From NCBI GenBank assembly GCA_048264125.1, contig JBLXDM010000003.1:1-64000 (forward strand): DNA of 64,000 nucleotides, read 5' to 3'. Of the stretch, positions 9,138 through 17,563 are shown one piece after another; the first letter of the stretch is position 1; the number at the start of each line of letters is the position of its first letter. Source of the stretch: M1-B18 sp048264125. Lineage in GTDB: Bacteria > Bacillota > Clostridia > Peptostreptococcales > Natronincolaceae. The notes under the pieces were generated by a model that saw only the letters and a program-made list of their open reading frames with translations, was not told the DNA's origin and did no database searches. The position numbers and the translations under genes are program-made.

Positions 9138-9166
9138 ACATTAACAAATTTTTCTATTGTTGTCAA
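9138..9166 (-). promoter_or_regulatory. Sigma-A promoter for the glyS T-box transcript
   Basis: On the minus strand a perfect TTGACA (9161-9166) is followed after 17 bases by TAATGT (9138-9143), placing the transcript start close to 9131, just before stem I of the T-box. The -10 box is weak. Confidence 0.5.
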
Positions 9167-9180
9167 TAGCAAATAGCTTT

Positions 9181-9693
9181 TTAATAGTCTGCTCCCTTGT
9201 CGATATCATCTATAATACTTTCTATATCATCTGCTATATCTTTATTAGACTTTTTTCCAGCCAGCTTGTCCTTAACAATATTCATCTTTTCCTCTGCCAT
9301 ATCATTAATATCCACGACCTCACCATTGTCCTTGACTATTTCTATGGAGGCCTTTGACGCTATGGCAGCCGAAACACCAATTATGGAGACAAAGGGCGCC
9401 AGCACCACACCGATGGCCCCAGCGGTGATCGGGATATTCAGCATAACATCTCCGTCTTTTTTTAGAATCACTCGGGTGACATTTCCCTTAGAAATTATCT
9501 TCTTTAGCTTTTCTATAATATCATTGCCCATAACGCCCATGGAATCCGTCCAGCCCTTTTCATTTTTCTCCTCCAGCATAATCAAGGCGTCCACTACGTT
9601 TCCTCCCGCCTGATCCAAGGCATCCTTTGCCACCTTATAGCTGACTCCCGCTCTCTCACGAATTAAATCGATCTTCTCTAAATAAGCATCCAT
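9181..9693 (-). CDS. DUF4342 protein with N-terminal UBA-like domain
   Basis: A 170-residue protein. Residues 1-45 (DLIRERAGVSYKVAKDALDQAGGNVVDAL) match the UBA/TS-N fold seen in EF-Ts and nascent-chain binders. Residues 60-130 form the DUF4342 region, with basic KKIISKGNVTRVILKK followed by a hydrophobic, glycine/alanine-rich stretch (GAIGVVLAPFVSIIGVSAAIASK) that may touch or cross the membrane. The charged C-terminus is rich in Lys and Asp. The family is common in Clostridia and uncharacterised, so I infer no function. It is between recO and glyS, in the recO-era transcription direction. Confidence 0.85.
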   Translation of the reverse strand: MDAYLEKIDLIRERAGVSYKVAKDALDQAGGNVVDALIMLEEKNEKGWTDSMGVMGNDIIEKLKKIISKGNVTRVILKKDGDVMLNIPITAGAIGVVLAPFVSIIGVSAAIASKASIEIVKDNGEVVDINDMAEEKMNIVKDKLAGKKSNKDIADDIESIIDDIDKGADY

Positions 9694-9705
9694 ACGATCA
9701 CTCCT

Positions 9706-10449
9706 CTACAATTTATCCATTATATCGAGACTTTTAAAATGATATTTATTAATATGCTCCATAATGTACTTTTTTAATATACCCTTTAGCTCATTATTTA
9801 AAAAATTATTTACCTTAAGCTTATAAACCTCATTTATTTCCTTACTTAAAAGGTAGTTTGCCAGCCGTATGGTGGTTTCTGATATCTTTAGCGCTACCAT
9901 ATCCTCATTAAAGCACTCTCTACACAATATGCCTCCCTGCGACACACTAAAGCGGCGGCAATCCTTCCCCTCCTTACTGCCACAGCTCACACAAGCGGTG
10001 AATTGGGGCTTAAAGCCTGCATAATGCAGCAGGTTTAGTTCGAAGGCCCTTACTACCGTCTGCAGCTCTATTTCCTCCAGCGTTAATATGCTTAGTGTTT
10101 TTCCCATAAGATTAAAGAGTCGATTGTTGGTTTGTCCTTCTATTATAACAGCCTCCACCAGCTCTAATATATATGCACCATAGGTAAATCTGTCCATGTC
10201 CTCACGAATACTATAGAAAATTTGCTTAGAATCGCAGCTATTAACCTGATAAAGATTTTTCCCCTTAAATAATACAAATTCACTATAGCAAAAGGGCTGA
10301 ATTCCTGACAAAAGCTGACTTTTAGGCCTTCTGGCCCCCTTGGCAACGGCACTTATCTTACCCAGCTTACGGGTAAAAATAGTAAGCAGCGCATCAGCCT
10401 CTCCCATTTTTTTATTCTTCAAAACAAAGCCCTCGGTTTTTATAATCAT
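9706..10449 (-). CDS. recO: DNA repair protein RecO
   Basis: A 247-residue recombination mediator that helps load RecA onto SSB-coated single strands with RecR. The N-terminal OB fold begins IIKTEGFVLKNKKMGEADALLTIFTRKLGKISAVAKGARRP, and the C-terminal zinc finger is CVSCG..(about 15 residues)..CREC (about residues 165-190). The ATG follows a GGGGACAGGGT ribosome binding region. Its order with yqzL and era upstream is conserved in Firmicutes. Length is normal. Confidence 0.95.
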   Translation of the reverse strand: MIIKTEGFVLKNKKMGEADALLTIFTRKLGKISAVAKGARRPKSQLLSGIQPFCYSEFVLFKGKNLYQVNSCDSKQIFYSIREDMDRFTYGAYILELVEAVIIEGQTNNRLFNLMGKTLSILTLEEIELQTVVRAFELNLLHYAGFKPQFTACVSCGSKEGKDCRRFSVSQGGILCRECFNEDMVALKISETTIRLANYLLSKEINEVYKLKVNNFLNNELKGILKKYIMEHINKYHFKSLDIMDKL

Positions 10450-10468
10450 ACCCTGTCCCCCAATTAAA

Positions 10469-10639
10469 TTACCCTTCAGTGCCGTCCTTTTGCTGGAGTG
10501 CCGGTGTGTTTAAGCCTCCATCCCTCAAGCCTAAGTCCTTATCCTCGGCTCCGCAGCTATCTCTATTTATTTTATCATATAAATAAGCCTCTATATTACC
10601 TGTTTTTTCAAATACATTCCACATATTTAATAATGACAT
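10469..10639 (-). CDS. yqzL: YqzL-like small protein
   Basis: A 56-residue protein between era and recO, the position of Bacillus yqzL. The N-terminus MSLLNMWNVFEKTGNIEAYL matches the short family core (W-N-x-F-x-x-T-G-N-x-x-x-Y-L). The C-terminus is extended and polar compared with Bacillus. I choose the ATG at 10637-10639 because AAAGGGGA lies 7 bases upstream; an in-frame ATG 13 codons earlier has no ribosome binding site. Function is unknown. Confidence 0.8.
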   Translation of the reverse strand: MSLLNMWNVFEKTGNIEAYLYDKINRDSCGAEDKDLGLRDGGLNTPALQQKDGTEG

Positions 10640-10749
10640 ATTAAAGTCCCCTTTCCTTTTTATGTTATGCTCTAACATATTTTTTGGAATTTAGGGGACT
10701 CCTATACATTGTAAATTATGTAATTATAGCTTTTAAAAGTTGTAAGTTA

Positions 10750-11637
10750 CTATTCGTAGCCTAAGCCCTTCAGTATTCCTGCGCTGTTTCTCCAGTCCTC
10801 CTTAATTTTTACCCAAAGCTCAAGATAGACCTTTTTCCCCAGCAGCTTTTCTATATCCTCTCTTGCACTCTTCCCAATGCCCTTAAGCTTTCTGCCGTTC
10901 TTCCCTATGATTATTCCCTTATGGGATTTTCTTTCACAATAGATGGTGGCATGTATCTCCATGATATCCTTATCCGGCATCATCTTCATAAGAGTGGTTT
11001 CGACTGCTATGCCGTGGGGAATTTCCTGTTCGGTGTAATGTAGTATCTTTTCCCTTATAATTTCAGCTACTATGACCCTCTCAGTCTGATCAGTGATCAT
11101 ATCCTCAGGGAAGTATTGAGGTCCCTCCGGCATATAGCCGACAACAGCATCAATTAATGAGTATAGATTTGCACCCTCCGAAGCCGATATGCCTATTATT
11201 TTATCGAATAGACCAGTGGCTGCATATTCCTCATACAGCTTGTTAAACTTCTGCTGCTCCATTTTATCTATTTTATTCATTACCAATATAATCGGGGTTT
11301 CTATACCCTCCAGCTGATCCATGATATACCTGTCTCCTGCCCCTATGGAGCTACTGTCATCCACTACGAATAACACAACATCAACATCTCTTATCGTGTC
11401 CTGAGCAACTTTTACCATATACTCTCCCAGCTTATGCTTAGGCTTATGTATACCCGGGGTATCTAAAAATACAACCTGATGGGTGTCTGTGGTTAGTACA
11501 CATTGAATTCTTGTCCTGGTGGTTTGGGGCTTATCTGAGATGATGGCGATTTTTTCTCCGATTAACCTGTTTATCAATGTGGATTTCCCCACATTTGGTC
11601 TTCCTATTATAGTTACAAAGCCTGATTTATAGCCCAT
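10750..11637 (-). CDS. era: GTPase Era
   Basis: A 295-residue ribosome-assembly GTPase that binds near the 3' end of 16S rRNA and chaperones 30S maturation. The G domain has GRPNVGKSTLINRL (G1), TTRTR (G2 region), DTPGIHKPKHKLGEYM (G3), NKID (G4) and SASEG (G5). The C-terminal KH domain includes GIIIGKNGRKLKGIGKSAREDIE and ends with the usual WVKIKEDWRNS. It is 18 bases downstream of cdd with its own GGAGG site, in the standard cdd-era order. Confidence 0.97.
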   Translation of the reverse strand: MGYKSGFVTIIGRPNVGKSTLINRLIGEKIAIISDKPQTTRTRIQCVLTTDTHQVVFLDTPGIHKPKHKLGEYMVKVAQDTIRDVDVVLFVVDDSSSIGAGDRYIMDQLEGIETPIILVMNKIDKMEQQKFNKLYEEYAATGLFDKIIGISASEGANLYSLIDAVVGYMPEGPQYFPEDMITDQTERVIVAEIIREKILHYTEQEIPHGIAVETTLMKMMPDKDIMEIHATIYCERKSHKGIIIGKNGRKLKGIGKSAREDIEKLLGKKVYLELWVKIKEDWRNSAGILKGLGYE

Positions 11638-11655
11638 TATATAACCTCCGCTGCG

Positions 11656-12048
11656 TTATTTTAAATCCTCTGGTGAAAAGGAATGAGGCAATAGCTCATC
11701 AATTGTATATACCTTATAATCCTCCTCAGATTTTCCAACAATTATTTTTATATCCTTGCCATATTCTACTATTACCTGCCTGCATATGCCACAGGGAAAG
11801 GTGTAGGTGCTTAAGTCTCCTGCCACGGCAATTGCCTCAAACTCCCTCTCTCCCTCAGAAACAGCCTTGAATATCGCAGTACGCTCGGCGCAATTTGTCC
11901 CTCCATAGGAGGCACATTCGATATTACAGCCTCTGTAAACCCGTCCTGCTTTTGTAAGCAATGCTGCTCCTACAGGGAATTTTGAATAGGGTATGTAGGC
12001 ATTTTTTCTAGCCTCTATCGCTTCCTTCAATAATTCACCATAATCCAT
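11656..12048 (-). CDS. cdd: Cytidine deaminase
   Basis: A 130-residue zinc deaminase of the small tetrameric type that converts cytidine and deoxycytidine to uridine forms for pyrimidine salvage. Zinc ligands and the catalytic Glu are in CNIECASYGGTNCAERTA (the C-A-E form) and PCGICRQVI. The ATG is preceded by AAAGGAGGA. It is upstream of era. Confidence 0.95.
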   Translation of the reverse strand: MDYGELLKEAIEARKNAYIPYSKFPVGAALLTKAGRVYRGCNIECASYGGTNCAERTAIFKAVSEGEREFEAIAVAGDLSTYTFPCGICRQVIVEYGKDIKIIVGKSEEDYKVYTIDELLPHSFSPEDLK

Positions 12049-12076
12049 ATGTATCCTCCTTTTATCCCCTACAATA

Positions 12077-13165
12077 CTATTTTAGTTCGATTGCTCTATT
12101 GTTGGGAAATACAATTATCCATGTTTTACCCTTATTTAGCTTTAACGCCTGCCCGCTTTCATCAGTGTACTGTGTTGGAGTCCTGACATCCTTTTTACTC
12201 CAGCTTATGGGCATCGCCTGTCCATTGGTAATAAACACACCCTTGCCGCTGCCTACAAGCTCCATATCCCTTCTACCCTCGGTATCGTTAGGTATGTGGG
12301 TTATTCTAGTGTATTGCACTATGATATTTTTAGTTTGAAGCTGCTCATTGGTCAGCTCATCTATATGGGGTTGATTATATTGTACCCTTTTATAAAGCTT
12401 TGTAGCTGCATCATAATGAAATTCATTTATTAAAGTATTTGCAAAGGGAAGAAGTACAGTATTGGCAGTCTGACCTACAGGAGTCCATTCCTCCTCTGAA
12501 AAGCTCAGCATCGGCTGCCAGTCCTCCTGAAGCTCCTTGCGATACTTCACAGTATCCCATGTCTTCATTAACCTCTCAGCATTTGTATAAAGGCTATGCT
12601 CATACATACCCTTCTGCTTTAACCTTACCGGGTCCCTCCATGCCATGATATTATCCAAATAGGATAAACCATTTATAGCATCAGCCTTCAGCTGCTTTAT
12701 TGCAGTCTCTGCCTGGGGGCTTTGTCCATAGTGAACGTAAATAGCATCGTGATCAAAGGCAAAATTCAAATAGTAATGCCTAGCGCTTCTGACAGGTCCT
12801 ATTTTTTCTGCATCGAAGGCCTGAAATACCGCCAGCAGCCTTGTTATACTCCCCTCCGCCAGGGTCTCATATATTATATCAGCCTGTCCTATACCGCTTT
12901 GCGGCAATGCCTTCTTGAGGTTATTTATCATAACAGAAACAGGTCTCCTATTGGCGGACTCCTTATCGATCAAAAGGCCTGTTAAGGGATTTATAGCTAA
13001 ATTTTCATTGATTGCCTCTTCAGCAATAGCCTCTTCGTCATCTATTTCTTCTTCTATTGGCGGTGGCTCCTCATCGACTATTTCTTTGTTTTTGCAGCCG
13101 GTCATAGCTACGGCTGCCAACACTATAGCCAAAAGCACTAATACCCAACGATTATTTTTCCCCAT
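12077..13165 (-). CDS. DUF3048 (YerB-like) lipoprotein
   Basis: A 362-residue exported protein. Residues 1-25 form a lipoprotein signal peptide with lipobox MTGC (acylated Cys at about 24), followed by an acidic Glu/Asp-rich linker (residues 28-55). The rest is the two-part DUF3048 domain: PVSVMINNLKKALPQSGIGQADIIYE, then SARHYY and HYGQSPQAE, and a C-terminal half with GKGVFITNGQAMPISWSKKD. The family is related to Bacillus YerB and anchored on the outside of the membrane; its activity is not established. It is between the dgkA-PAP2 gene and cdd and is an insertion in the otherwise conserved dgkA-cdd order. Confidence 0.88.
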   Translation of the reverse strand: MGKNNRWVLVLLAIVLAAVAMTGCKNKEIVDEEPPPIEEEIDDEEAIAEEAINENLAINPLTGLLIDKESANRRPVSVMINNLKKALPQSGIGQADIIYETLAEGSITRLLAVFQAFDAEKIGPVRSARHYYLNFAFDHDAIYVHYGQSPQAETAIKQLKADAINGLSYLDNIMAWRDPVRLKQKGMYEHSLYTNAERLMKTWDTVKYRKELQEDWQPMLSFSEEEWTPVGQTANTVLLPFANTLINEFHYDAATKLYKRVQYNQPHIDELTNEQLQTKNIIVQYTRITHIPNDTEGRRDMELVGSGKGVFITNGQAMPISWSKKDVRTPTQYTDESGQALKLNKGKTWIIVFPNNRAIELK

Positions 13166-13256
13166 CCTGCTTCATCCCTTCCTACATCTTTTTTTATGCT
13201 TTTCAAGGTCCGATTATTTTATGCTGGTAGCTACTATTATGCAGCTTCAATATTTA

Positions 13257-13958
13257 CTATGTAAAGAGCTGGAAGAATAGCACCGTAACCAGCATACCCA
13301 AAAGTCCACCTACAAAGACCTCAAAAAAGCTGTGAATTCTCCCCTCTATGCGGCTCTGAGAAACCAAAAATGCCATTAATATCGACAGGGTTGCAATCAG
13401 CATGTTTTCAGAAATGAAGGTAATGGCTGTGGCCAATGAAAAAGCCACAGCCGCATGTCCGCTGGGCATTCCCCCCTGTAGAGGTGTACCTCTTCCGAAA
13501 TAAGCCTTTAGGCTTATTGTTAGAAAAATCACTACAATAAATGCAATAAATGTAATATGAATTGGTGATTGTCTCACTCTATGGAGAACGCTGAAGGTAT
13601 AGGGATTTATCTTATGAAAAAATATGAAATACGCAACAAACACGGAGTTTATAGCGGAAATCAGCACAGCCCCCGCCGCAACATTCTTGGCTATCTTTGC
13701 AAATATATGGTATTGGTCTGTTATCAGGTCTATGGCCATTTCTATTGACGTGTTTATCATTTCCGCAATAATTACCAATGAAATGGTCATTATCAGTATA
13801 ATAAGCTCAAGTCTGCTGATATCAAAAAAAAGACTGAGGAACAGTATAGCCACTGCAACAAAGAAGTGTATCTTCATATTTCTCTGGGACTTTAGTGCAT
13901 ATATTATGCCCTCTATCGCATAATTAAAGCTATCTATTAGCTTCCGGACCTTCATCAT
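13257..13958 (-). CDS. dgkA: Undecaprenol/diacylglycerol kinase fused to a PAP2 phosphatase
   Basis: A two-domain membrane protein of about 233 residues. The N-terminal half (about 1-120) is DgkA-like: SFNYAIEGIIYALKSQRNMKIH, then AEMINTSIEMAIDLI with the catalytic Glu residues and three membrane segments. The C-terminal half is a PAP2 phosphatase with GMPSGHAAVAFSL and SRIEGRIHSFFEVFVGG (catalytic His residues). The pairing suggests control of undecaprenyl phosphate or other lipid-phosphate pools from one polypeptide. The start is taken as the ATG 4 bases after GAGGTG; a further ATG four codons upstream overlaps that site and the end of ybeY. Context ybeY-dgkA-cdd is conserved. Confidence 0.9.
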   Translation of the reverse strand: MMKVRKLIDSFNYAIEGIIYALKSQRNMKIHFFVAVAILFLSLFFDISRLELIILIMTISLVIIAEMINTSIEMAIDLITDQYHIFAKIAKNVAAGAVLISAINSVFVAYFIFFHKINPYTFSVLHRVRQSPIHITFIAFIVVIFLTISLKAYFGRGTPLQGGMPSGHAAVAFSLATAITFISENMLIATLSILMAFLVSQSRIEGRIHSFFEVFVGGLLGMLVTVLFFQLFT

Positions 13959-13969
13959 ATTACACCTCA

Positions 13970-14425
13970 TTACATTCTTTTTATACCCAATTTATTTAAT
14001 ACGTCCTCTTCCTTGCTCCTCATCTCCAGCTCCTCTTCCTTATCCATATGGTCGTAGCCCATAAGATGAAACATGCTGTGGACGGTTAAAAAGGCCATTT
14101 CTCTCTCGAAGGTGTGATTATATTCTAAAGCCTGCTCCACTGCCTTCTCCACAGAAATAACGATATCCCCTAAAAGTATCTCCTCTACATTTGCAAACTC
14201 CTCGTCCTCCATAGGAAAGGACAATACATCCGTTGCATAGTCCTTCCCCCTATAGAGCTTGTTTAGGCTGCGGATTTCTTCATTATCCACCAACGATAAG
14301 CTGACCTCATACTCAGGATTTAGGCCCTCGTACTCCAGAGCAGCCACCACCACCCTCTCCAAAAGCTGAGATAGCTCCTGTGCTAATTCAACCTTATCCT
14401 GTCTATTATCAATTACTAGACTCAT
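13970..14425 (-). CDS. ybeY: Endoribonuclease YbeY (16S rRNA maturation)
   Basis: A 151-residue metal-dependent RNase that takes part in 16S rRNA 3'-end processing and ribosome quality control. The signature H-x3-H-x5-H zinc site is HSMFHLMGYDH (about residues 115-125). The upstream region has LNKLYRGKDYATDVLSFPM. The start overlaps the end of pgpH by 17 bases, indicating translational coupling. Typical length. Confidence 0.96.
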   Translation of the reverse strand: MSLVIDNRQDKVELAQELSQLLERVVVAALEYEGLNPEYEVSLSLVDNEEIRSLNKLYRGKDYATDVLSFPMEDEEFANVEEILLGDIVISVEKAVEQALEYNHTFEREMAFLTVHSMFHLMGYDHMDKEEELEMRSKEEDVLNKLGIKRM

Positions 14426-16520
14426 AAGCCTTTCTTCCCTTCAATTCCTTAGTATTTATTTCCGGGTATTCAATTCTTTCATGGAAGATTCCCAGCAGTA
14501 CCTGTAGGAAGGACTTCTTAAGGACTTCTAATTCCCTAATAGTAATATCACATTCCTCCAACTGACCGTCCTCCAGCTTGTCCTTCATTATTTTCTGTAT
14601 TAATTTTTCCATCTTTTCCTTGCTGGGGGATGGCAAGCTCCTTACGGCTGCTTCTATGGAATCCGCCAGCATAATTATTGCAGTTTCCTTGCTTTGAGGC
14701 TTTACGCCATTATATCTAAATTGGTTTTCATCAACCTCCTCTGCATTTTCGGAGGTCTTAGCCTTATGATAAAAATATGCCACTAAGGTATTACCATGAT
14801 GCTCCATAATGAAATTCCTTATCTCCAATGGCAGCTTGTATTTTTTCGCCAGCTCCAAACCCTCCTTTACATGCCCCGTTATAATAAGGCTACTGAGGGT
14901 GGGATTTATCTTGTCGTGAGGATTTTCAGAGGTCAATTGATTTTCCTTAAAGAAATATGGCCTTGCTATTTTTCCCACATCATGGTAAAAGGCTCCCGTT
15001 CTAGCTAGAAGAGCATTGGCACCTACGGCATTAGCGGCTGCTTCACTTAGATTACCCACGATGATACTGTGGTGGTAGGTTCCCGGTGCCTCTATCAGCA
15101 GCCTCTTAAGCAATGGATGATTTGGGTTAGACAGCTCCAGCAGCTTAAGTGGGGTGACTATACCGAATAAGCTCTCCCACAATGGCAAGGAGCCTACTGT
15201 CAGGATAGAGCAAAATATCCCGTTAAGCACACCATAAAAGCCAAAGGTCAACACCTTAGTCACCTCGTTGCTGTTAATCAGTCCTATTCCTACGATTGCT
15301 ATAAGGCTGGCAAGGCTGACTACTATACCTGAGGCAAATATATTACCCCTTTGGTGAGTATTAACAACACTGAATACCCCTACAGTACCTCCCACTAAAG
15401 CCATGGCTATAAAAATAATGTCATTGCCCGTCATTACGCTAATGAGTATCGTAAGACAAAGATTCATCAACAAGGACAATCTTGCATCTATTAGTATTGA
15501 CAATAGCATTGCCGATGCTGCTATCGGCATTAAATAAATTGAAATATTGGATATCACATTAGAAATTAATAGGGTACAGAGAAAAACTATGCATATCAGC
15601 AGCAGCCTCTCGACCTTATTTAGCAGCTCCTTATTAAATACAATAATATATGCCGTCATTAATAGAACAAGCACTAAAGTTAAAGCCCCAACCCCTAGAT
15701 ACAGCATTTCGTCTATTTGGCTGTCCTCAGTAAGAAGCCCCAGCTCCTTCAGAATTTCCATTCTATCGCTGGTAACCACATCACCTTCTCTAAGGATTAA
15801 ATCGCCCTTTCGAATCATTACCTTCTCTATGTTTTCCATTGCCTCTTGGCGATTCTGCTCTGTGGATTCCACATCCTGAAACATATTGGGCGTGATGGTG
15901 GCATTGATTAAAGCTATTGAAAGCTCCTTTGCATTGGTGTCAAAATCCTCAAGGGTCATAATATAATCTCGGATTGTTATTTTATGCTTTTGAAGGTCTT
16001 CAATCTTTATACCCTCATTCATATTTTGCGCAATTATTTCGTATATATAGTTCTCCAGGTTTCTAAGCTTATCTGTCGGGGTATCAAGAGCGGTTGTAAG
16101 TATAGAGCCCTTAATGTTCAAGTCATTTAGCTCCAAACTCGTACGCTTTTCTGTCGTTGTCAGCTCCTCATTGTCCTTGATGGCATATAGCAGCTGAAAA
16201 AAGTTTTCTACATCTTTTCTCACTTCAATTTGAACATAAGCCTCCAGCTTGTACTTTATCTCAATCGCTGCCGCTGCATTTTCCTTCAATCTTTCGGTTT
16301 CCCATTTATCCTCTATGTCCTTAGACGCCCGAACATCGCTTGGGGACCGCTGCCCCACCACGATATCAAACTTTTCCGGTTTTAGGGCCGTTATCAATAT
16401 GGAAAAAATGCATATAGAAAATATTAATACGAGAGATATTTGCTGAAGTCTTTTTTGCCGTACAAATCTTCCTAAAAAGCTTTTGCCAACCTTATCCTTA
16501 AGTTTTTTAAATTCCCCCAT
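14409..16520 (-). CDS. pgpH: 7TM-HD phosphodiesterase PgpH (cyclic di-AMP degradation)
   Basis: A membrane protein of about 703 residues. One N-terminal membrane helix is followed by an extracytoplasmic 7TMR-HDED domain (about 60-290), seven membrane segments (about 290-480) and a cytoplasmic HD domain with EAPGTYHHSIIVGNLSE, FYHDVGKIARP and EHHGNTLVAYFYHKA. Family members hydrolyse c-di-AMP to pApA. I start at the ATG (16518-16520) 7 bases after GGAGGA. The alternative TTG five codons upstream overlaps that ribosome binding site. The position between phoH and ybeY is the Firmicutes standard (yqfF). Confidence 0.94.
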   Translation of the reverse strand: MGEFKKLKDKVGKSFLGRFVRQKRLQQISLVLIFSICIFSILITALKPEKFDIVVGQRSPSDVRASKDIEDKWETERLKENAAAAIEIKYKLEAYVQIEVRKDVENFFQLLYAIKDNEELTTTEKRTSLELNDLNIKGSILTTALDTPTDKLRNLENYIYEIIAQNMNEGIKIEDLQKHKITIRDYIMTLEDFDTNAKELSIALINATITPNMFQDVESTEQNRQEAMENIEKVMIRKGDLILREGDVVTSDRMEILKELGLLTEDSQIDEMLYLGVGALTLVLVLLMTAYIIVFNKELLNKVERLLLICIVFLCTLLISNVISNISIYLMPIAASAMLLSILIDARLSLLMNLCLTILISVMTGNDIIFIAMALVGGTVGVFSVVNTHQRGNIFASGIVVSLASLIAIVGIGLINSNEVTKVLTFGFYGVLNGIFCSILTVGSLPLWESLFGIVTPLKLLELSNPNHPLLKRLLIEAPGTYHHSIIVGNLSEAAANAVGANALLARTGAFYHDVGKIARPYFFKENQLTSENPHDKINPTLSSLIITGHVKEGLELAKKYKLPLEIRNFIMEHHGNTLVAYFYHKAKTSENAEEVDENQFRYNGVKPQSKETAIIMLADSIEAAVRSLPSPSKEKMEKLIQKIMKDKLEDGQLEECDITIRELEVLKKSFLQVLLGIFHERIEYPEINTKELKGRKAYESSN

Positions 16521-16538
16521 TGTTTTATCCTCCAAAGG

Positions 16539-17549
16539 CTACTTATTTAAATGCTTCTCCTTTTTCCTACTGCTTTCCTCCTGAAGCTGCCTTTCTTCCT
16601 CCACCTGATATGCCTTGATTATTTTTTGAACCAGAGGATGTCTGACTACATCCTTATCGGTGAATATATTAAAGCCTATGTCCTCAATATCCTTTAAAAC
16701 CTCCATTGCATGCTTAAGGCCTGATTTTTTCCCGCTGGGCAAATCGATTTGAGTAATATCCCCCGTCACCACTGCCTTCGAGCCGTAGCCTAATCGTGTA
16801 AGGAACATCTTCATTTGCTCTCTTGTTGTGTTTTGTGCCTCATCCAGGATTATAAAGGAATAATCTAGGGTTCTACCTCTCATGTAAGCCAAAGGAGCCA
16901 CCTCGATCATACCCTTCTCCATATATTTTTGGAAACGCTCTGCTCCTAGAATATCGTATAAAGCATCATAAAGGGGTCTTAGATATGGGTCAACCTTCTC
17001 CTTCAGATCCCCAGGCAGAAAGCCCAAGCTCTCCCCTGCCTCAACAGCAGGCCTTGTTAGAATAATTTTATTTACCTGCTCATTTCGGAAGGCCTTGACC
17101 GCCATAGCCACAGCCAGATAGGTCTTTCCGGTTCCTGCAGGGCCTATACCAAAGGTTAAATCCTTTTTTTCAATGATGTTGACATAGCTCCTCTGTCCAA
17201 AGGTCTTAGGCTTTATTGGCTTACCATTGTCGGTTACGAAGACGACATCACCTGCCAGCTCCTTTGCCTTAGCCTCGCTGCCCTCCTGCAAAAGATTTAT
17301 GGCATAGCTGATATTCTGGGGTGAAAAGCGCTCTCCCTTTTCATAGATGCTCTGCAGCTCGTTTATAAGCTCTATACCAAGGGCTACCTTATTATCATCC
17401 CCCAGCAGCACCAGCTCACCTTCCCTTAGCACTATATCTATACCAAGCTTTTTTTGTATTAGATTAATGTTCTCATCAAAATGTCCAAAAAGCTCTCTGA
17501 CGAATTCAGTATTATCTGCTTTGATCTTCTTTGGTATTTTTATAGACAA
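16539..17549 (-). CDS. phoH: PhoH-family ATPase
   Basis: A 336-residue PhoH-like protein with GPAGTGKTYLAVAMAVKAF (Walker A, about 133-151), SLGFLPGDLKEKVDPYLRPLYD, and Walker B FIILDEAQNTTREQMKMFLTR. PhoH proteins are P-loop ATPases linked to RNA metabolism and are usually next to ybeY, as here. The start is a TTG about 9 bases after GGGAGGA. The gene is 18 bases upstream of pgpH. Confidence 0.95.
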   Translation of the reverse strand: MSIKIPKKIKADNTEFVRELFGHFDENINLIQKKLGIDIVLREGELVLLGDDNKVALGIELINELQSIYEKGERFSPQNISYAINLLQEGSEAKAKELAGDVVFVTDNGKPIKPKTFGQRSYVNIIEKKDLTFGIGPAGTGKTYLAVAMAVKAFRNEQVNKIILTRPAVEAGESLGFLPGDLKEKVDPYLRPLYDALYDILGAERFQKYMEKGMIEVAPLAYMRGRTLDYSFIILDEAQNTTREQMKMFLTRLGYGSKAVVTGDITQIDLPSGKKSGLKHAMEVLKDIEDIGFNIFTDKDVVRHPLVQKIIKAYQVEEERQLQEESSRKKEKHLNK

Positions 17550-17563
17550 TTATTTATTCCTCC

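Noticed and set aside
10661..10686. TATGTTA-tgctc-TAACATA followed by TTTTTT on the plus strand as a terminator
   Set aside because: No plus-strand gene is nearby; on the minus strand it is just upstream of the yqzL ribosome binding site and has no U-run.
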